64,000 bases of DNA from contig NZ_BMUI01000017.1 of the NCBI RefSeq assembly GCF_014650115.1, forward strand, positions 62,001 through 126,000. Reading direction: 5' to 3'. The notes beneath the pieces are model-generated. The model saw nothing but the letters and a program-made list of their open reading frames with translations. It searched no databases and had not been told where the DNA came from. The stretch's first letter is position 1, and every line of letters starts with the position of its first letter. This document shows, one piece after another, positions 1 to 12,002 of the stretch. A program made the translations under genes and the position numbers. Source of the stretch: Streptomyces olivaceoviridis. Lineage in GTDB: Bacteria > Actinomycetota > Actinomycetes > Streptomycetales > Streptomycetaceae.

Positions 1-1341
<1,341 letters not shown>

Positions 1342-1360
1342 GACACCGCGCAGCCGCGGG

Positions 1361-2305
1361 TCAGCCGCCGGCCAGGGCCTCGTGCGGGGCCTTCCGGTAG
1401 GTGTCCCGGTACAGGGAGGCGAAGCGGCCCGGGTGGTGGAAACCCCACCGGGCCGCGATCTCCGTCACCGTGGTGCCGCTGCCGGGGTCGGCGGCCACCA
1501 GCTCGTGGTGGGCGTGCGCGAGCCGCACCCGGCGCAGCTGGGCCAGCGGAGTGGTGTCCAGGTGACGGCGGAAGGCGTACTGGAGCGCCCGTACCGTCAC
1601 ATGGGCCGCGGCGGCGATGTCCGCGACCGTGACGGGCTGGTCCGCGTGGTCGTCGATGTAGGCGAGCGCGCGGCGCAGCACCGCCGGGTGCGCCTCGGTG
1701 CCGTGGGCGGCGGGCTCGTCCAGCGCGGTGTTGGGGAACGCGGCGAGAACGCTCGCCGCCAGGTGCTGGGCGGCCGTGGCGGCGATCAGCGGCTGGTCCG
1801 CGATCTCGGCGTCGGACAGCACGTCGTCCCGCAGATGGGCGATCGTACGGCTGAGGTGGCGCGCCGCGGCGGCCGAGCGCGGCCGGTGCCCGGTCAGCCG
1901 TACCGGTCGCGAGCCGTCCCCGGCCACCTGGGCGAGCAGCGCGGGATCCAGCATGGTGATGTTGTAGCGGGCGTTGCAGATGCGGCCCTCGTACGGCAGG
2001 TCCGGTGGCGCGAACAGCACCACGTCACCGGGGCCGAAGGAGTCCTCGACGCCCTGGAAGCCGTGGTCCCGCACGGTTCCCTCGTGCACGACGCACAGGC
2101 AGATCCGGCCCAGCGGCGACACCGAGTAGGCCATCTCGAAGTCCAGCGCGAGTTCGTCGACACTCACCGTGGGGATGCCGGCGCGGTGGATCTGGGCACG
2201 GGTCGAGCCGGGCGTCCCGCTGGCGATGCGCATGGTGGCGTAGGCCCGGCTGAGGAAATCCTCCGTCACGTCCAGGTCGCGGCTGTCGAAGGTGAGGGTG
2301 TCCAT
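1361..2305 (-). CDS. AraC-family transcriptional regulator
   Basis: This 314-residue protein has an N-terminal effector or dimerisation domain (about residues 1-190) and a C-terminal pair of helix-turn-helices of the AraC type. The second half contains 'VTVADIAAAAHVTVRALQ' and ends with the family hallmark 'ITEIAARWGFHHPGRFASLY'-like segment (here TVTEIAARWGFHHPGRFA). I chose the ATG at 2305 (MDTLTFDS) because translation upstream of it is low-quality and runs into the promoter of the divergent ANTAR gene. It probably regulates a nearby or distant catabolic gene in response to a small ligand; no target can be inferred from the sequence. Confidence 0.85.
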   Translation of the reverse strand: MDTLTFDSRDLDVTEDFLSRAYATMRIASGTPGSTRAQIHRAGIPTVSVDELALDFEMAYSVSPLGRICLCVVHEGTVRDHGFQGVEDSFGPGDVVLFAPPDLPYEGRICNARYNITMLDPALLAQVAGDGSRPVRLTGHRPRSAAAARHLSRTIAHLRDDVLSDAEIADQPLIAATAAQHLAASVLAAFPNTALDEPAAHGTEAHPAVLRRALAYIDDHADQPVTVADIAAAAHVTVRALQYAFRRHLDTTPLAQLRRVRLAHAHHELVAADPGSGTTVTEIAARWGFHHPGRFASLYRDTYRKAPHEALAGG

Positions 2306-2436
2306 GTCCCCCGGCTGCCCCCGAACTCCGCTTCCACGACCCGTCGACCAGCGATTTTTCGTTTTCTGTACGGCCTCTTGCCCTGTTGTTCGCCTGGCGG
2401 CTGGCGTTCGGCGGCCGGGCTGCGGAGGGTGAGCGC

Positions 2437-2787
2437 ATGATCGGACGCGACGAGCAGACGGACCAGCTGGAAGCACTTCAGGAGGAGGTGGAGCAGCTGC
2501 GTCGTGCCCTCGGCTCCCACGCCCTGGTCGACCAGGCGATCGGCGTGGTGATCACCGTGGGCGGGCTGCGTCCGGAGCAGGGCTGGGAGGTCCTGCGGCA
2601 CATCTCGCAGCACACCAACATCAAACTGCGGGAGGTCGCGCGCTGCCTGGTCCAGTGGCCGACGCACCGCCGGCTGCCCGAGGCGATCCGCGGGGCCCTG
2701 CCCGCCGCCCTGGAACACGCGCGCACCCAGGCCGAGGCCGCCGACCGGGGCGACGAACGCGAGGTCCGCTGCGGCCGGCCGGGCTGA
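2437..2787 (+). CDS. ANTAR-domain protein (putative RNA-binding antiterminator)
   Basis: This 116-residue protein starts at ATG 2437 behind GGAGG at about 2424. A short N-terminal helix (QLEALQEEVEQLRRAL) leads into an ANTAR-like three-helix domain, 'DQAIGVVITVGGLRPEQG...LREVARCLVQ'. ANTAR domains bind paired hairpins in nascent RNA and prevent termination; free-standing ones are abundant in Streptomyces. There is no receiver, GAF or PAS sensor domain, so its activity would need partner control. It is divergent from the AraC gene. The function of this small variant is inferred from the domain alone. Confidence 0.75.
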   Translation: MIGRDEQTDQLEALQEEVEQLRRALGSHALVDQAIGVVITVGGLRPEQGWEVLRHISQHTNIKLREVARCLVQWPTHRRLPEAIRGALPAALEHARTQAEAADRGDEREVRCGRPG

Positions 2788-2850
2788 ACCGCCGCCCGGC
2801 GGCCCGGCCGCCGGGCCGAACGGGTGGGCGTACGGCGGCCGGTGCGCCCG

Positions 2851-4017
2851 TCAGTCCGCGGTCAGAAGCAGATCCGCCCACGCGCGACCGCGCAGGTCCG
2901 CGTCCCGCAGGATGTCCACCGCCGTGCAGGCCAGCGCCTCCACCACCGCCGTCAGCACCCCGCGGGCCCGCTGTGAGGCCGCGGCCTCGGCGAACTCCGG
3001 CGTGTGGTCGGAGCCGTCGGCGCCCATGATCGCGACGAACGGGTGGATGGCGGGCACCCGGCCGCTGACGTTGCCGATGTCGGAGGAGCCCAGATAGACG
3101 CCGGGCATGGGCGCGGTGAGCGCGATCCCGGCGCGGTCCAGGTGTCCGGCGAACCGCTCGGACAGCACCGAGCTGTCCCGGAAGTGCTCGTACCGCACGC
3201 TCGCGCGTTCCACCGTGACGGCCGTGCCGGTCGCCAGCGCCACCCCCTCGGCGGCGGTGCGCAGCTGTTCCGCCAGCTCGTCCAGGGCCGCCGTCGTGAC
3301 CGCGCGCAGCCCGAAGCGGCCCTCGGCGTACTCCGGGACGATGTTCGTGGCCGTACCGCCCTGGGTGATGATCCCCTGGACATGGGACCCCTCCGGCAGC
3401 CGCCGCCCGAGTGCCGACAGGACGTTGAACAGCTCGATCAGCGCGGCGAGCGCGTCGATGCCCTCCGTCGGACTGCCCGTCGGGTGCGCGGCCCGGCCCC
3501 GGAAGCCGACCCGGTACTGCTCCTGCGCGGTCAGCGGCGCCCGCACCCAGTCGTACACCCCGGGGTGGAACATCAGGGCGGCGTCCACCCCGTCGAAGAC
3601 CCCGGCCTCCACCTCCAGGGCCTTGCCGCCACCGCCCTCCTCGGCCGGCGTGCCCACCGCGAGGACCGTGCCCCCGGTGCCGTCCCGCACGGCCTCCGTG
3701 ACGAGGGCCGCGCCGAGGCCCGCCGCCGCGATCAGGTTGTGCCCGCAGGCGTGCCCCAGCCCGGGCAGGGCGTCGTACTCCAGGGGGAAGGCCACCACCG
3801 GCCGCCCCTCGCCCGAACGGGCCGTGAACGCGGTCGGCAGACCCGCGGCCTCCCGCCGCACCGCGAACCCGGCGCGTTCCAGCTCGCCCGTGAGCAGCTT
3901 CACCGCGCGGTGCTCGGCGAACGCGGTCTCCGGGTCCGCGTGCAGGGCGGTCGCCACGGTCCACAGCGCGTCGGCGCGGCGCTCGGTCTCCTCCCGGATC
4001 CGCTGGTACAGCGACAC
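2851..4017 (-). CDS. M20-family amidohydrolase/peptidase
   Basis: This 388-residue protein begins at GTG 4017 with a strong CAGGAGG just upstream. The metal-binding segment GLGHACGHNL lies at about residues 87-95, a catalytic Glu pair occurs in GTPAEEGGGGK, and the dimerisation/lid motif GRAAHPTGSPTEGIDA follows. These are features of M20D aminoacylases and p-aminobenzoyl-glutamate hydrolase-like enzymes, cytosolic and usually dependent on zinc or manganese. It hydrolyses an amide bond of an N-acylated amino acid or similar compound; the exact substrate is unknown. It is divergent from the decarboxylase gene, so the two may share a promoter region and an amino-acid or amine-related role (inference). 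Confidence 0.85.
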   Translation of the reverse strand: MSLYQRIREETERRADALWTVATALHADPETAFAEHRAVKLLTGELERAGFAVRREAAGLPTAFTARSGEGRPVVAFPLEYDALPGLGHACGHNLIAAAGLGAALVTEAVRDGTGGTVLAVGTPAEEGGGGKALEVEAGVFDGVDAALMFHPGVYDWVRAPLTAQEQYRVGFRGRAAHPTGSPTEGIDALAALIELFNVLSALGRRLPEGSHVQGIITQGGTATNIVPEYAEGRFGLRAVTTAALDELAEQLRTAAEGVALATGTAVTVERASVRYEHFRDSSVLSERFAGHLDRAGIALTAPMPGVYLGSSDIGNVSGRVPAIHPFVAIMGADGSDHTPEFAEAAASQRARGVLTAVVEALACTAVDILRDADLRGRAWADLLLTAD

Positions 4018-4157
4018 GAGACCTCCTGGGGTTCGGCGGGCGTGTTCCGTGCCGGCCCGGGTTCCACCGAACGGCCTCCTGACACCGGCCGCGTGTTTGG
4101 GGAGCCCGGCCGGTGCAACACGGTGGATGCGGCACCCACCAGCTCAGGAGGACAGCC

Positions 4158-5621
4158 ATGGATCACTCACGCGTACCCGTCCTGGAGGCTTTGCGGGAGT
4201 TCCGGCGGCGAGGAGACGTGGCGTACGGGCCACCGGGGCACAAGCAGGGCCGCGGCACCGATCCCCGGGTGGCCGAGATCCTCGGGCTGGACGTCTTCCG
4301 CTCCGATGTGCTCAGCCTCAACGGCCTGGACGACCGCCGCCAGTCCCAGGGCGTGCTGGAGCAGGCCCAGGAGCTGATGGCGGACGCGGTCGGCGCCGAG
4401 CACGCGTTCTTCTCCACCTGCGGCAGCTCCCTGTCCGTGAAGACCGCGATGTGCTCGGTCGCCGGACCGGGGGAGAAGCTGCTGCTGTCCCGCAACGCCC
4501 ACAAGTCGGTCATCGCAGCGGTGATCATCAACGGTGTGGAGCCGATCTGGGTCCACCCCAAGTTCGACGCCGAACGGCACATGGCCCATCCGCCCGAGGC
4601 CGACGACGTGCGCGACCGGCTGCGCGAACACCCCGACGCCAAGGGCATGCTGCTGATCACGCCCACCGACTGGGGCACCTGCGCCGACGTGCGCGCGGTG
4701 GCCGACGCCTGCCACGCCTTCGACGTCCCGCTCATCGTGGACGAGGCATGGGGCGCCCACCTGCCCTTCCACCCGGAGCTGCCCGTCTGGGGCATGAACG
4801 CGGACGCCGACCTGGTCGTCACCAGCGTCCACAAGATGGGCGGCGCGATCGAGCAGAGTTCGGTGTTCCACCTCCAGCACGACCGGGTCTCGCCCACCGT
4901 GCTCAAACAGCGCGAGGACCTGCTCGGCACCACCAGCGCCTCCAGCCTGGTCTACGCGGCCCTCGACGGCTGGCGGCGGCAGATGGTGGAACAGGGGCAT
5001 GACCTCCTGGACGCGGCGCTGCACCGGGCCGAGCGCGTCCGGGCCCTGCTGCGCGAGCTGCCGGGGCTGCGGGTGATGGGCGACGAGGTGGTTCAGCAGG
5101 ACCTGGCCGCCGAGTTCGACCCCCTGAAGATCGTCGTCGACGTACGCGACCTCGGCATCAGCGGCATGCAGGCGGCCGAGTGGCTGCGGGCCAACTGCCA
5201 CGTCGACGTGGGCGGCTCGGACACCTGCCGGATCAGTGCCTCCATCACCCACGCCGACGACGACGCGACCGAGAAACTGCTGGTGGAGTCCGTGCGCTCG
5301 CTGGTGGAACGCGCGGACACCATCGAGCCGCGGCCCGCCGTGCACCTGCCCGAGCCCCGCGCCCTGGAACTGGAGCAGGCGGTGCTGCCCCGCGAGGCCT
5401 TCTTCGGTCCCGCCGAGGACGTGCCCGCCGAGCGGGCCGTGGGCCGGATCGCCGCGGAGACGATCAGCCCGTACCCGCCGGGCGTGCCGGTCGTGGCGCC
5501 GGGCGAGGTGATCACCGCGGAGATCGTCGACTACCTGCGCAGCGGAATCGCCCACGGCTTCCTCATCCCGGACGCGGCGAACTCCTCCCTGGAGACCCTG
5601 CGGGTCGTGGCGCGCCCGTGA
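4158..5621 (+). CDS. PLP-dependent Orn/Lys/Arg decarboxylase (fold type I)
   Basis: This 487-residue protein starts at ATG 4158 behind AGGAGGAC. The N-terminus 'AYGPPGHKQGRGTDP' is the signature of the SpeA/Cad-type decarboxylases of about 490 residues found in Bacillus and actinobacteria. The PLP Schiff-base lysine is in 'SVHKMGGAIEQSS', and the PLP-binding Asp/Ala segment is 'PLIVDEAWGAH'. It should decarboxylate ornithine, lysine or arginine to putrescine, cadaverine or agmatine in the cytosol. Sequence alone does not settle which substrate it uses. A polyamine-type ABC operon lies far away at 51-55 kb, so no operon link is implied. Confidence 0.88.
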   Translation: MDHSRVPVLEALREFRRRGDVAYGPPGHKQGRGTDPRVAEILGLDVFRSDVLSLNGLDDRRQSQGVLEQAQELMADAVGAEHAFFSTCGSSLSVKTAMCSVAGPGEKLLLSRNAHKSVIAAVIINGVEPIWVHPKFDAERHMAHPPEADDVRDRLREHPDAKGMLLITPTDWGTCADVRAVADACHAFDVPLIVDEAWGAHLPFHPELPVWGMNADADLVVTSVHKMGGAIEQSSVFHLQHDRVSPTVLKQREDLLGTTSASSLVYAALDGWRRQMVEQGHDLLDAALHRAERVRALLRELPGLRVMGDEVVQQDLAAEFDPLKIVVDVRDLGISGMQAAEWLRANCHVDVGGSDTCRISASITHADDDATEKLLVESVRSLVERADTIEPRPAVHLPEPRALELEQAVLPREAFFGPAEDVPAERAVGRIAAETISPYPPGVPVVAPGEVITAEIVDYLRSGIAHGFLIPDAANSSLETLRVVARP

Positions 5622-6092
5622 CCGGCGGCCGAGGGGCCGTACTCCCGGCCGTACTCCCCTGCCCGTCCCGAACTGCGCCCGACGGGGTCAGCGCCTAGGG
5701 TGGCCTGTGCGGGCGGCCACCGGGTGACCGCCTGCCCCGGGTCAAGAAGCCGGCCCTGCTGACCAACACGTGCTCGGCAGGGGGCACTTGGCCCTGCCGG
5801 TGGTCCCCGGGCCCGGACCAGCGCGTCCGGCGGGCCTCCCGCCCCGGCAACGCGACAGGAGACGGCCCGACTTCACCCCGACCGGAAATCCCCGTGGTTC
5901 CCGGTTTCGGACGCCCCGGCCCGGGGACCTCGGTACGAACCCTGTCGTACCCCTTTTCATGCGACTTTCCATTCGACGTTCGCCCGGTACGTCCCTGGTG
6001 CCGGCCATGCCCCGGCGTGGGCAGCCGCGCCTCGGGCACCCGTCTCCCCCCCCAGCCGGGCCGCCCCGTGACCAGCGAAGGAATTGGAACTG
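5622..6092. other. Intergenic region upstream of katE
   Basis: I see no convincing gene in these 471 bases. They contain three mutually complementary G/C runs: CCCTGC at 5754, GGCAGGG at 5776-5782 and CCCTGCC at 5792-5798. The middle one can pair with either neighbour. This could be a terminator for the decarboxylase gene or part of a long katE leader. The katE ribosome-binding site is the GAAGGAATTGG just before 6093. Confidence 0.4.
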
Positions 6093-8375
<2,283 letters not shown>

Positions 8376-8416
8376 CGGCCGTTCGGACATCCGTCCGGAC
8401 CCGCCCTACGAGCGTC

Positions 8417-8461
8417 GGCCCCGCGCCGGCTCCCCCCGACACCGGGAGCCGGCGCGGGGCC
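8417..8461. terminator. Bidirectional terminator hairpin between katE and the PPM phosphatase gene
   Basis: Two perfectly complementary 18-base arms (8417-8434 and 8444-8461, beginning GGCCCCGCGCCGG) flank a 9-base loop. The hairpin sits between two convergent stops (8375 and 8464), as expected for a shared terminator. There is no U-tract, which is usual in Streptomyces. Confidence 0.85.
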
Positions 8462-8463
8462 GC

Positions 8464-10131
8464 TCACTCAAGGGTGGTGCGGCACAGCAACAGGCAGATG
8501 TCGTCGTCGTGTTCGGAGTCGTGCAGCATCGGCTTGAGCAGCGCGTCGGCCGCCCCGTCCAGATCCGCCAGATCCGACCGGCCGAGCGCCCCCATCGCCT
8601 GGGCGAGGCGGTCGATGCCCGCGTCGATCCCGGCCGACCGCCGCTCCACCAGCCCGTCCGTGTACAGCGCGAGCGTCGAGCCCACCGGAAGCTCCAGGGT
8701 GTGCTCCTCGTACGAGAACGCCATCGGAACCCCCAGCATGATCCCCGGTCTGGCCTCCAGCACCCGCACCTCGCCGTGCGGACCGCACGCGATGGCCGGC
8801 GGATGCCCGGCCGCCGCCCACACCACACCGGACTCCCCGGGCGTGAACCGGGCGATCGCACAGGTCGCGTACAGCTCCGGTTGCTGATGGCGGAGCATCC
8901 GGTGCAGCAGGGTGAGGATGCGCGCCGGGCCGTTGCCCTCGACGGCGTAGGCGCGCAGCGCGGTCCGCAGCTGGCCCATGATCACCGCCGCGCGCAGCCC
9001 GTGCCCCGTGACGTCCCCTATCACCGCCAGCACACTGCCGTCCGGCTGCGGAAACGCGTCGTACCAGTCGCCGCCGATGTTCAGACCGTGTGTCGCCGGC
9101 AGATAGCGCGCGGCCAGGTCGAGCCCCGGGGTGGCGGGCAGCTCGGTCAGCTGGGCCCGTTGCAGGGCCTCGGCCACGTCCCGGTGCTGTTCGTACTGGC
9201 GGGCGTTGTCCAGGGCGATGCCCGCCCGCCGGGCCAGTTCCAGCAGCATCACGGTGGTGTCCGGGTCGAAACGCTCGCCGGGCGCCGCCAGGGTCAGCAC
9301 CCCCTGCACGGTGCGCGCGCCGAGCGGCAGGCACAGCAGCGGCCGGTCCGGGAAGAGCGCGGAGGCCGGCAGGTCGTCCACGCCGGGGAGGTCACCGGGG
9401 TGCGGGCCCGCGTGCTGCGGACGGCCGGTGCGCGCCGCCGTCACCGTGGCCGCCGCCCGCTCGGCCGGCGGGATCCGCTCGTCGTCCACGAACCAGACGT
9501 CGACGTGCCGCGCGTACTCCGGGACCAGCAGCTCGGGCAGCCGGCGCAGGATGTCCTCGTGATCGAGGGAGGCGTTCAGCACCGCGCTCGCGTTGGCCAG
9601 GAAGGTCAGCAGACGGCGGGCCTTCTCCGCCTCCGCGCGCGCCGCCCGCTCCGCGTCGAGGAGCTCACGCTGCGCCAGCGCCGCCGCCTCCAGCTCGGCG
9701 TGCAGGGCCAGCACGCCCTGGTTGGTCTGGTGCAGCTCCTCCCGGTGGAACCGCAGCAGCTTCTCCCGCTCCGCCAGGTGCGCCAGCAGGGCGGCGGTGT
9801 CCTCGTCGGCGCCCAGCACGGCCTCGGCGAGCGGGGCGTCGTCGAGGCCGGGCAGCGGGCCGGGCACGGGGGAGGGGCAGACGAGCGTGTGCTGCCACGG
9901 CTGCGGCCCGTCCAGGGCGACCCGCAGCTTGCCGTCCGCCTCGGCGGTCACGGCCAGGTCCGCGCCGCCGGCGTCGACGGCGCGGCGCAGCCGGGCGCCG
10001 AGCGCGCTCAGGAAGCGGGCGCGGTCGAGCGCGGGCACCCCGGCGTCCGTGGTGAGCCGCGCCAGCAGGGCACGGGCGCGGGCCGCGTCGGCGGCGCAGG
10101 CGATGGTCCAGTTCTCAGAGGCGGCTGTCAT
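8464..10131 (-). CDS. GAF-PPM (SpoIIE/RsbU-type) serine phosphatase
   Basis: This 555-residue protein starts at ATG 10131 (MTAASENW), inside the last codons of the upstream gene, so the two are translationally coupled. The N-terminal region has a conserved unknown segment, then a long coiled-coil (about residues 150-190), a GAF domain (about 195-340) and a C-terminal PPM domain. The phosphatase motifs 'GLNIGGDWYDAF', 'VIGDVTGHGLRA' and the terminal DDDICLLL carry the metal-binding aspartates. Such enzymes dephosphorylate STAS anti-anti-sigma proteins to release a stress sigma factor. It is the last gene of the rsbR-rsbS-rsbT-rsbTX operon and is likely its output enzyme (inference). Confidence 0.88.
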   Translation of the reverse strand: MTAASENWTIACAADAARARALLARLTTDAGVPALDRARFLSALGARLRRAVDAGGADLAVTAEADGKLRVALDGPQPWQHTLVCPSPVPGPLPGLDDAPLAEAVLGADEDTAALLAHLAEREKLLRFHREELHQTNQGVLALHAELEAAALAQRELLDAERAARAEAEKARRLLTFLANASAVLNASLDHEDILRRLPELLVPEYARHVDVWFVDDERIPPAERAAATVTAARTGRPQHAGPHPGDLPGVDDLPASALFPDRPLLCLPLGARTVQGVLTLAAPGERFDPDTTVMLLELARRAGIALDNARQYEQHRDVAEALQRAQLTELPATPGLDLAARYLPATHGLNIGGDWYDAFPQPDGSVLAVIGDVTGHGLRAAVIMGQLRTALRAYAVEGNGPARILTLLHRMLRHQQPELYATCAIARFTPGESGVVWAAAGHPPAIACGPHGEVRVLEARPGIMLGVPMAFSYEEHTLELPVGSTLALYTDGLVERRSAGIDAGIDRLAQAMGALGRSDLADLDGAADALLKPMLHDSEHDDDICLLLCRTTLE

Positions 10132-11179
10132 GGGCGCTGGTCCGGCGGTCGGGGGCCAGTACGGCCACACTGGTGTCGTCGCGTGCGGGGCGGGCCGGGC
10201 TGCCCGCGTCGCGCAGGATGGCCCCGGCCACCACCGACGGGTCGTGGGCGAGCAACAGGGGGTCCTCCGGCGGACGCCACCGGCTGGGCAGTCCGTCACT
10301 GTGCACGACGAGCAGGCTGTCCCGGCGCCACGGCACCCGGCGCACGGGCACGTGCGCCGGGAAGTACGCGCCGACGATCCCCGGATGGGAGACGAGGGAC
10401 GTCCAGGAGTCCCCGGTGCGCACCCGGGCGCCGACGTTGCCGACGCCCGCGAAGCTGAGTTCCTCCCGCTCCGTGTCCACCTGGGCGACCGTGACCGCGG
10501 CGCCCCGGGTGGGCCGCAGCGCGGTGTGCAGCCGGCGCAGGATGTCGGCCGGCGGCAGATGGGCGGCGCCGCGCAGCTCCGCCACCGCCGCGGTGGAGGC
10601 GTGCGCGGCCTTCGGACCGTGCCCCAGACCGTCCGCGAGCAGCAGCGTCACCAGGCTCCCGGAGCGCACCCAGCTCCACGCGTCACCGCACTGCTCGGCC
10701 TGCGCGAGGGCGGTGGTGATCCCGCCCGCCGGCACCGGTGCCGCCGGTGCCCCGCGCCTGTCGGGTTCGGGGTCGATCCGCGCCGCCGCGACCGTACCCC
10801 GGCCCGGCAGGCTGTACAGGTGGAAGGCGTTGGCGCTGCGCTGACAACTGCCCAGACCCGCGCCGAGCGAGCCGGCAGCGGTGGACCAGCCGTCCCGCAG
10901 CGCGGCACCGACGTCGGCGATGCCCGGGCCGTGGTCGAGCGTGAAGAGCTGTACCGACACGGCCTCCCCGCCGACGGCCGACGCCGCCACCAGGTTGACC
11001 ACCATGCGGCCCCCGCCGGCGTGCTTGAGCAGGTTGGTGGCCAGCTCGGTGGCGACCAGCTCCGCTGCCGACGTGCGCGCGGCGCCGAGGCCCGCCTGTC
11101 CGCACGCCTCACGGGCCGCGATCCGGGCGTCCCGGACACGCGTGGAGTCGTGCACCGGGATCTCCCACACCCGGCTCAT
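10115..11179 (-). CDS. RsbT-like kinase fused to RsbX-like PPM phosphatase
   Basis: This 354-residue fusion starts with ATG 11179. Residues about 10-130 form a GHKL ATPase/serine-kinase domain with an N-box (ELVATELATNLLKHAGGG) and a G1 box (DHGPGIAD). Residues about 165-345 form a short PPM phosphatase with 'LLLADGLGHGPKAAHAS' and a C-terminal 'RDDTSVAVL'. In Bacillus the kinase RsbT and the feedback phosphatase RsbX are separate; here one chain carries both activities. It overlaps the rsbT-like gene by 4 bases and the following GAF-PPM gene by 17 bases, so it belongs to one coupled operon. Opposing kinase and phosphatase activities on RsbS/RsbR are expected but not proven. Confidence 0.88.
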   Translation of the reverse strand: MSRVWEIPVHDSTRVRDARIAAREACGQAGLGAARTSAAELVATELATNLLKHAGGGRMVVNLVAASAVGGEAVSVQLFTLDHGPGIADVGAALRDGWSTAAGSLGAGLGSCQRSANAFHLYSLPGRGTVAAARIDPEPDRRGAPAAPVPAGGITTALAQAEQCGDAWSWVRSGSLVTLLLADGLGHGPKAAHASTAAVAELRGAAHLPPADILRRLHTALRPTRGAAVTVAQVDTEREELSFAGVGNVGARVRTGDSWTSLVSHPGIVGAYFPAHVPVRRVPWRRDSLLVVHSDGLPSRWRPPEDPLLLAHDPSVVAGAILRDAGSPARPARDDTSVAVLAPDRRTSAHDSRL

Positions 11180-11622
11180 CCCACCCCCGGACGCGACGCG
11201 GGCACCTGGGCCACCCAGGCGACGGCGGTGACGGTCGTGCCCCGGCCGGGCTCGGTGTCCACACTGAACTCGTGCACCAGCCGCTTCGCTCCGCTCAGCC
11301 CGAGTCCGAGGCCGCCGCCGGTGGTGTACCCGTCGGTCATGGCCAGTTCCAGGTCGCGGATGCCCGGACCGCTGTCGATGAAACTCATGCGCAGACCCCG
11401 GCTGCGGCCGTTGTCCAGCGGCGTGATCTCCGCCCGCCCGCCGCCGCCGTGCACCAGCGTGTTGCGGGCCAGCTCGCTAGCCGCCGTGACCAGCTTGGTC
11501 TGCTGCACCAGACCGAAGCCGAGTTGCGCCGCGCACTGCCGCACCTGCTGCCGGACCCAGGCCAGATCCGCGTCCGAGCCGATGGGCAGGCTCGTCGCGG
11601 ATACCTGGCCGGACGACCGCAT
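11176..11622 (-). CDS. rsbT: RsbT-like serine kinase / anti-sigma-type ATPase
   Basis: This is a 148-residue single-domain GHKL ATPase. The N-box is 'ASELARNTLVHGGGG', the G1 box 'FIDSGPGIRD' and the G2 loop 'TTGGGLGLGLSGAKRL'. The start ATG at 11622 overlaps the stop of rsbS by one base (TGATG), and its own stop overlaps the start of the next gene (ATGA). RsbT-type kinases phosphorylate RsbS and RsbR in the stressosome and, when released, bind and activate a PPM phosphatase. The two gene neighbours upstream are exactly those substrates. Confidence 0.88.
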   Translation of the reverse strand: MRSSGQVSATSLPIGSDADLAWVRQQVRQCAAQLGFGLVQQTKLVTAASELARNTLVHGGGGRAEITPLDNGRSRGLRMSFIDSGPGIRDLELAMTDGYTTGGGLGLGLSGAKRLVHEFSVDTEPGRGTTVTAVAWVAQVPASRPGVG

Positions 11623-12002
11623 CAGCTCCCCCTCTGCGACAGCAGTTCCATGGCACGGTCGACGTCCAGCGCGGTGACCAGGCCGGGCAGGGTGAGCCCC
11701 AGCTCGACCAGGGTGATCGCCACGGCGGGCCGCATGCCGGCCAGGACCGTACGGGCGGCCAGCAGGCCGGCCGTGGAGGCGATCTCCGCCAGGACCCGGC
11801 CGAGGAACGAGTCGACGATGTCCACGCCGGAGATGTCGAGGACCACACCGGTCACCCGGCTGGTGGCGATGCGGTTGGTGATGTCGTGTTGCAGCTGCTC
11901 GGCCATGCCGTCGTGCAGCTCGCCCTGCAAGGAGACCAGCAGGACGTCGCCCAGGGCGAGTACCGGGACCTGGGACGGCTGGGCGGGAGTGGGCTGGTTC
12001 AC
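11622..12002 (-). CDS. rsbS: RsbS-like STAS-domain stressosome protein
   Basis: This is a 126-residue STAS protein starting at GTG 12002, overlapping the rsbR stop (GTGA). The core 'LDISGVDIVDSFLGR' followed by 'RPAVAITLVELGLTL' is almost the Bacillus RsbS sequence. Ser65 in VDSFLGR is the likely site of RsbT phosphorylation (family knowledge). It would co-assemble with RsbR into the cytosolic stressosome and hold RsbT until stress-induced phosphorylation. Confidence 0.9.
   Translation of the reverse strand: MNQPTPAQPSQVPVLALGDVLLVSLQGELHDGMAEQLQHDITNRIATSRVTGVVLDISGVDIVDSFLGRVLAEIASTAGLLAARTVLAGMRPAVAITLVELGLTLPGLVTALDVDRAMELLSQRGS

Noticed and set aside
2621..4159. 512-codon open frame on the minus strand over the M20 gene
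   Set aside because: It is a shadow of the M20 gene in another frame, Arg/Gly/Pro-rich, with no domain.
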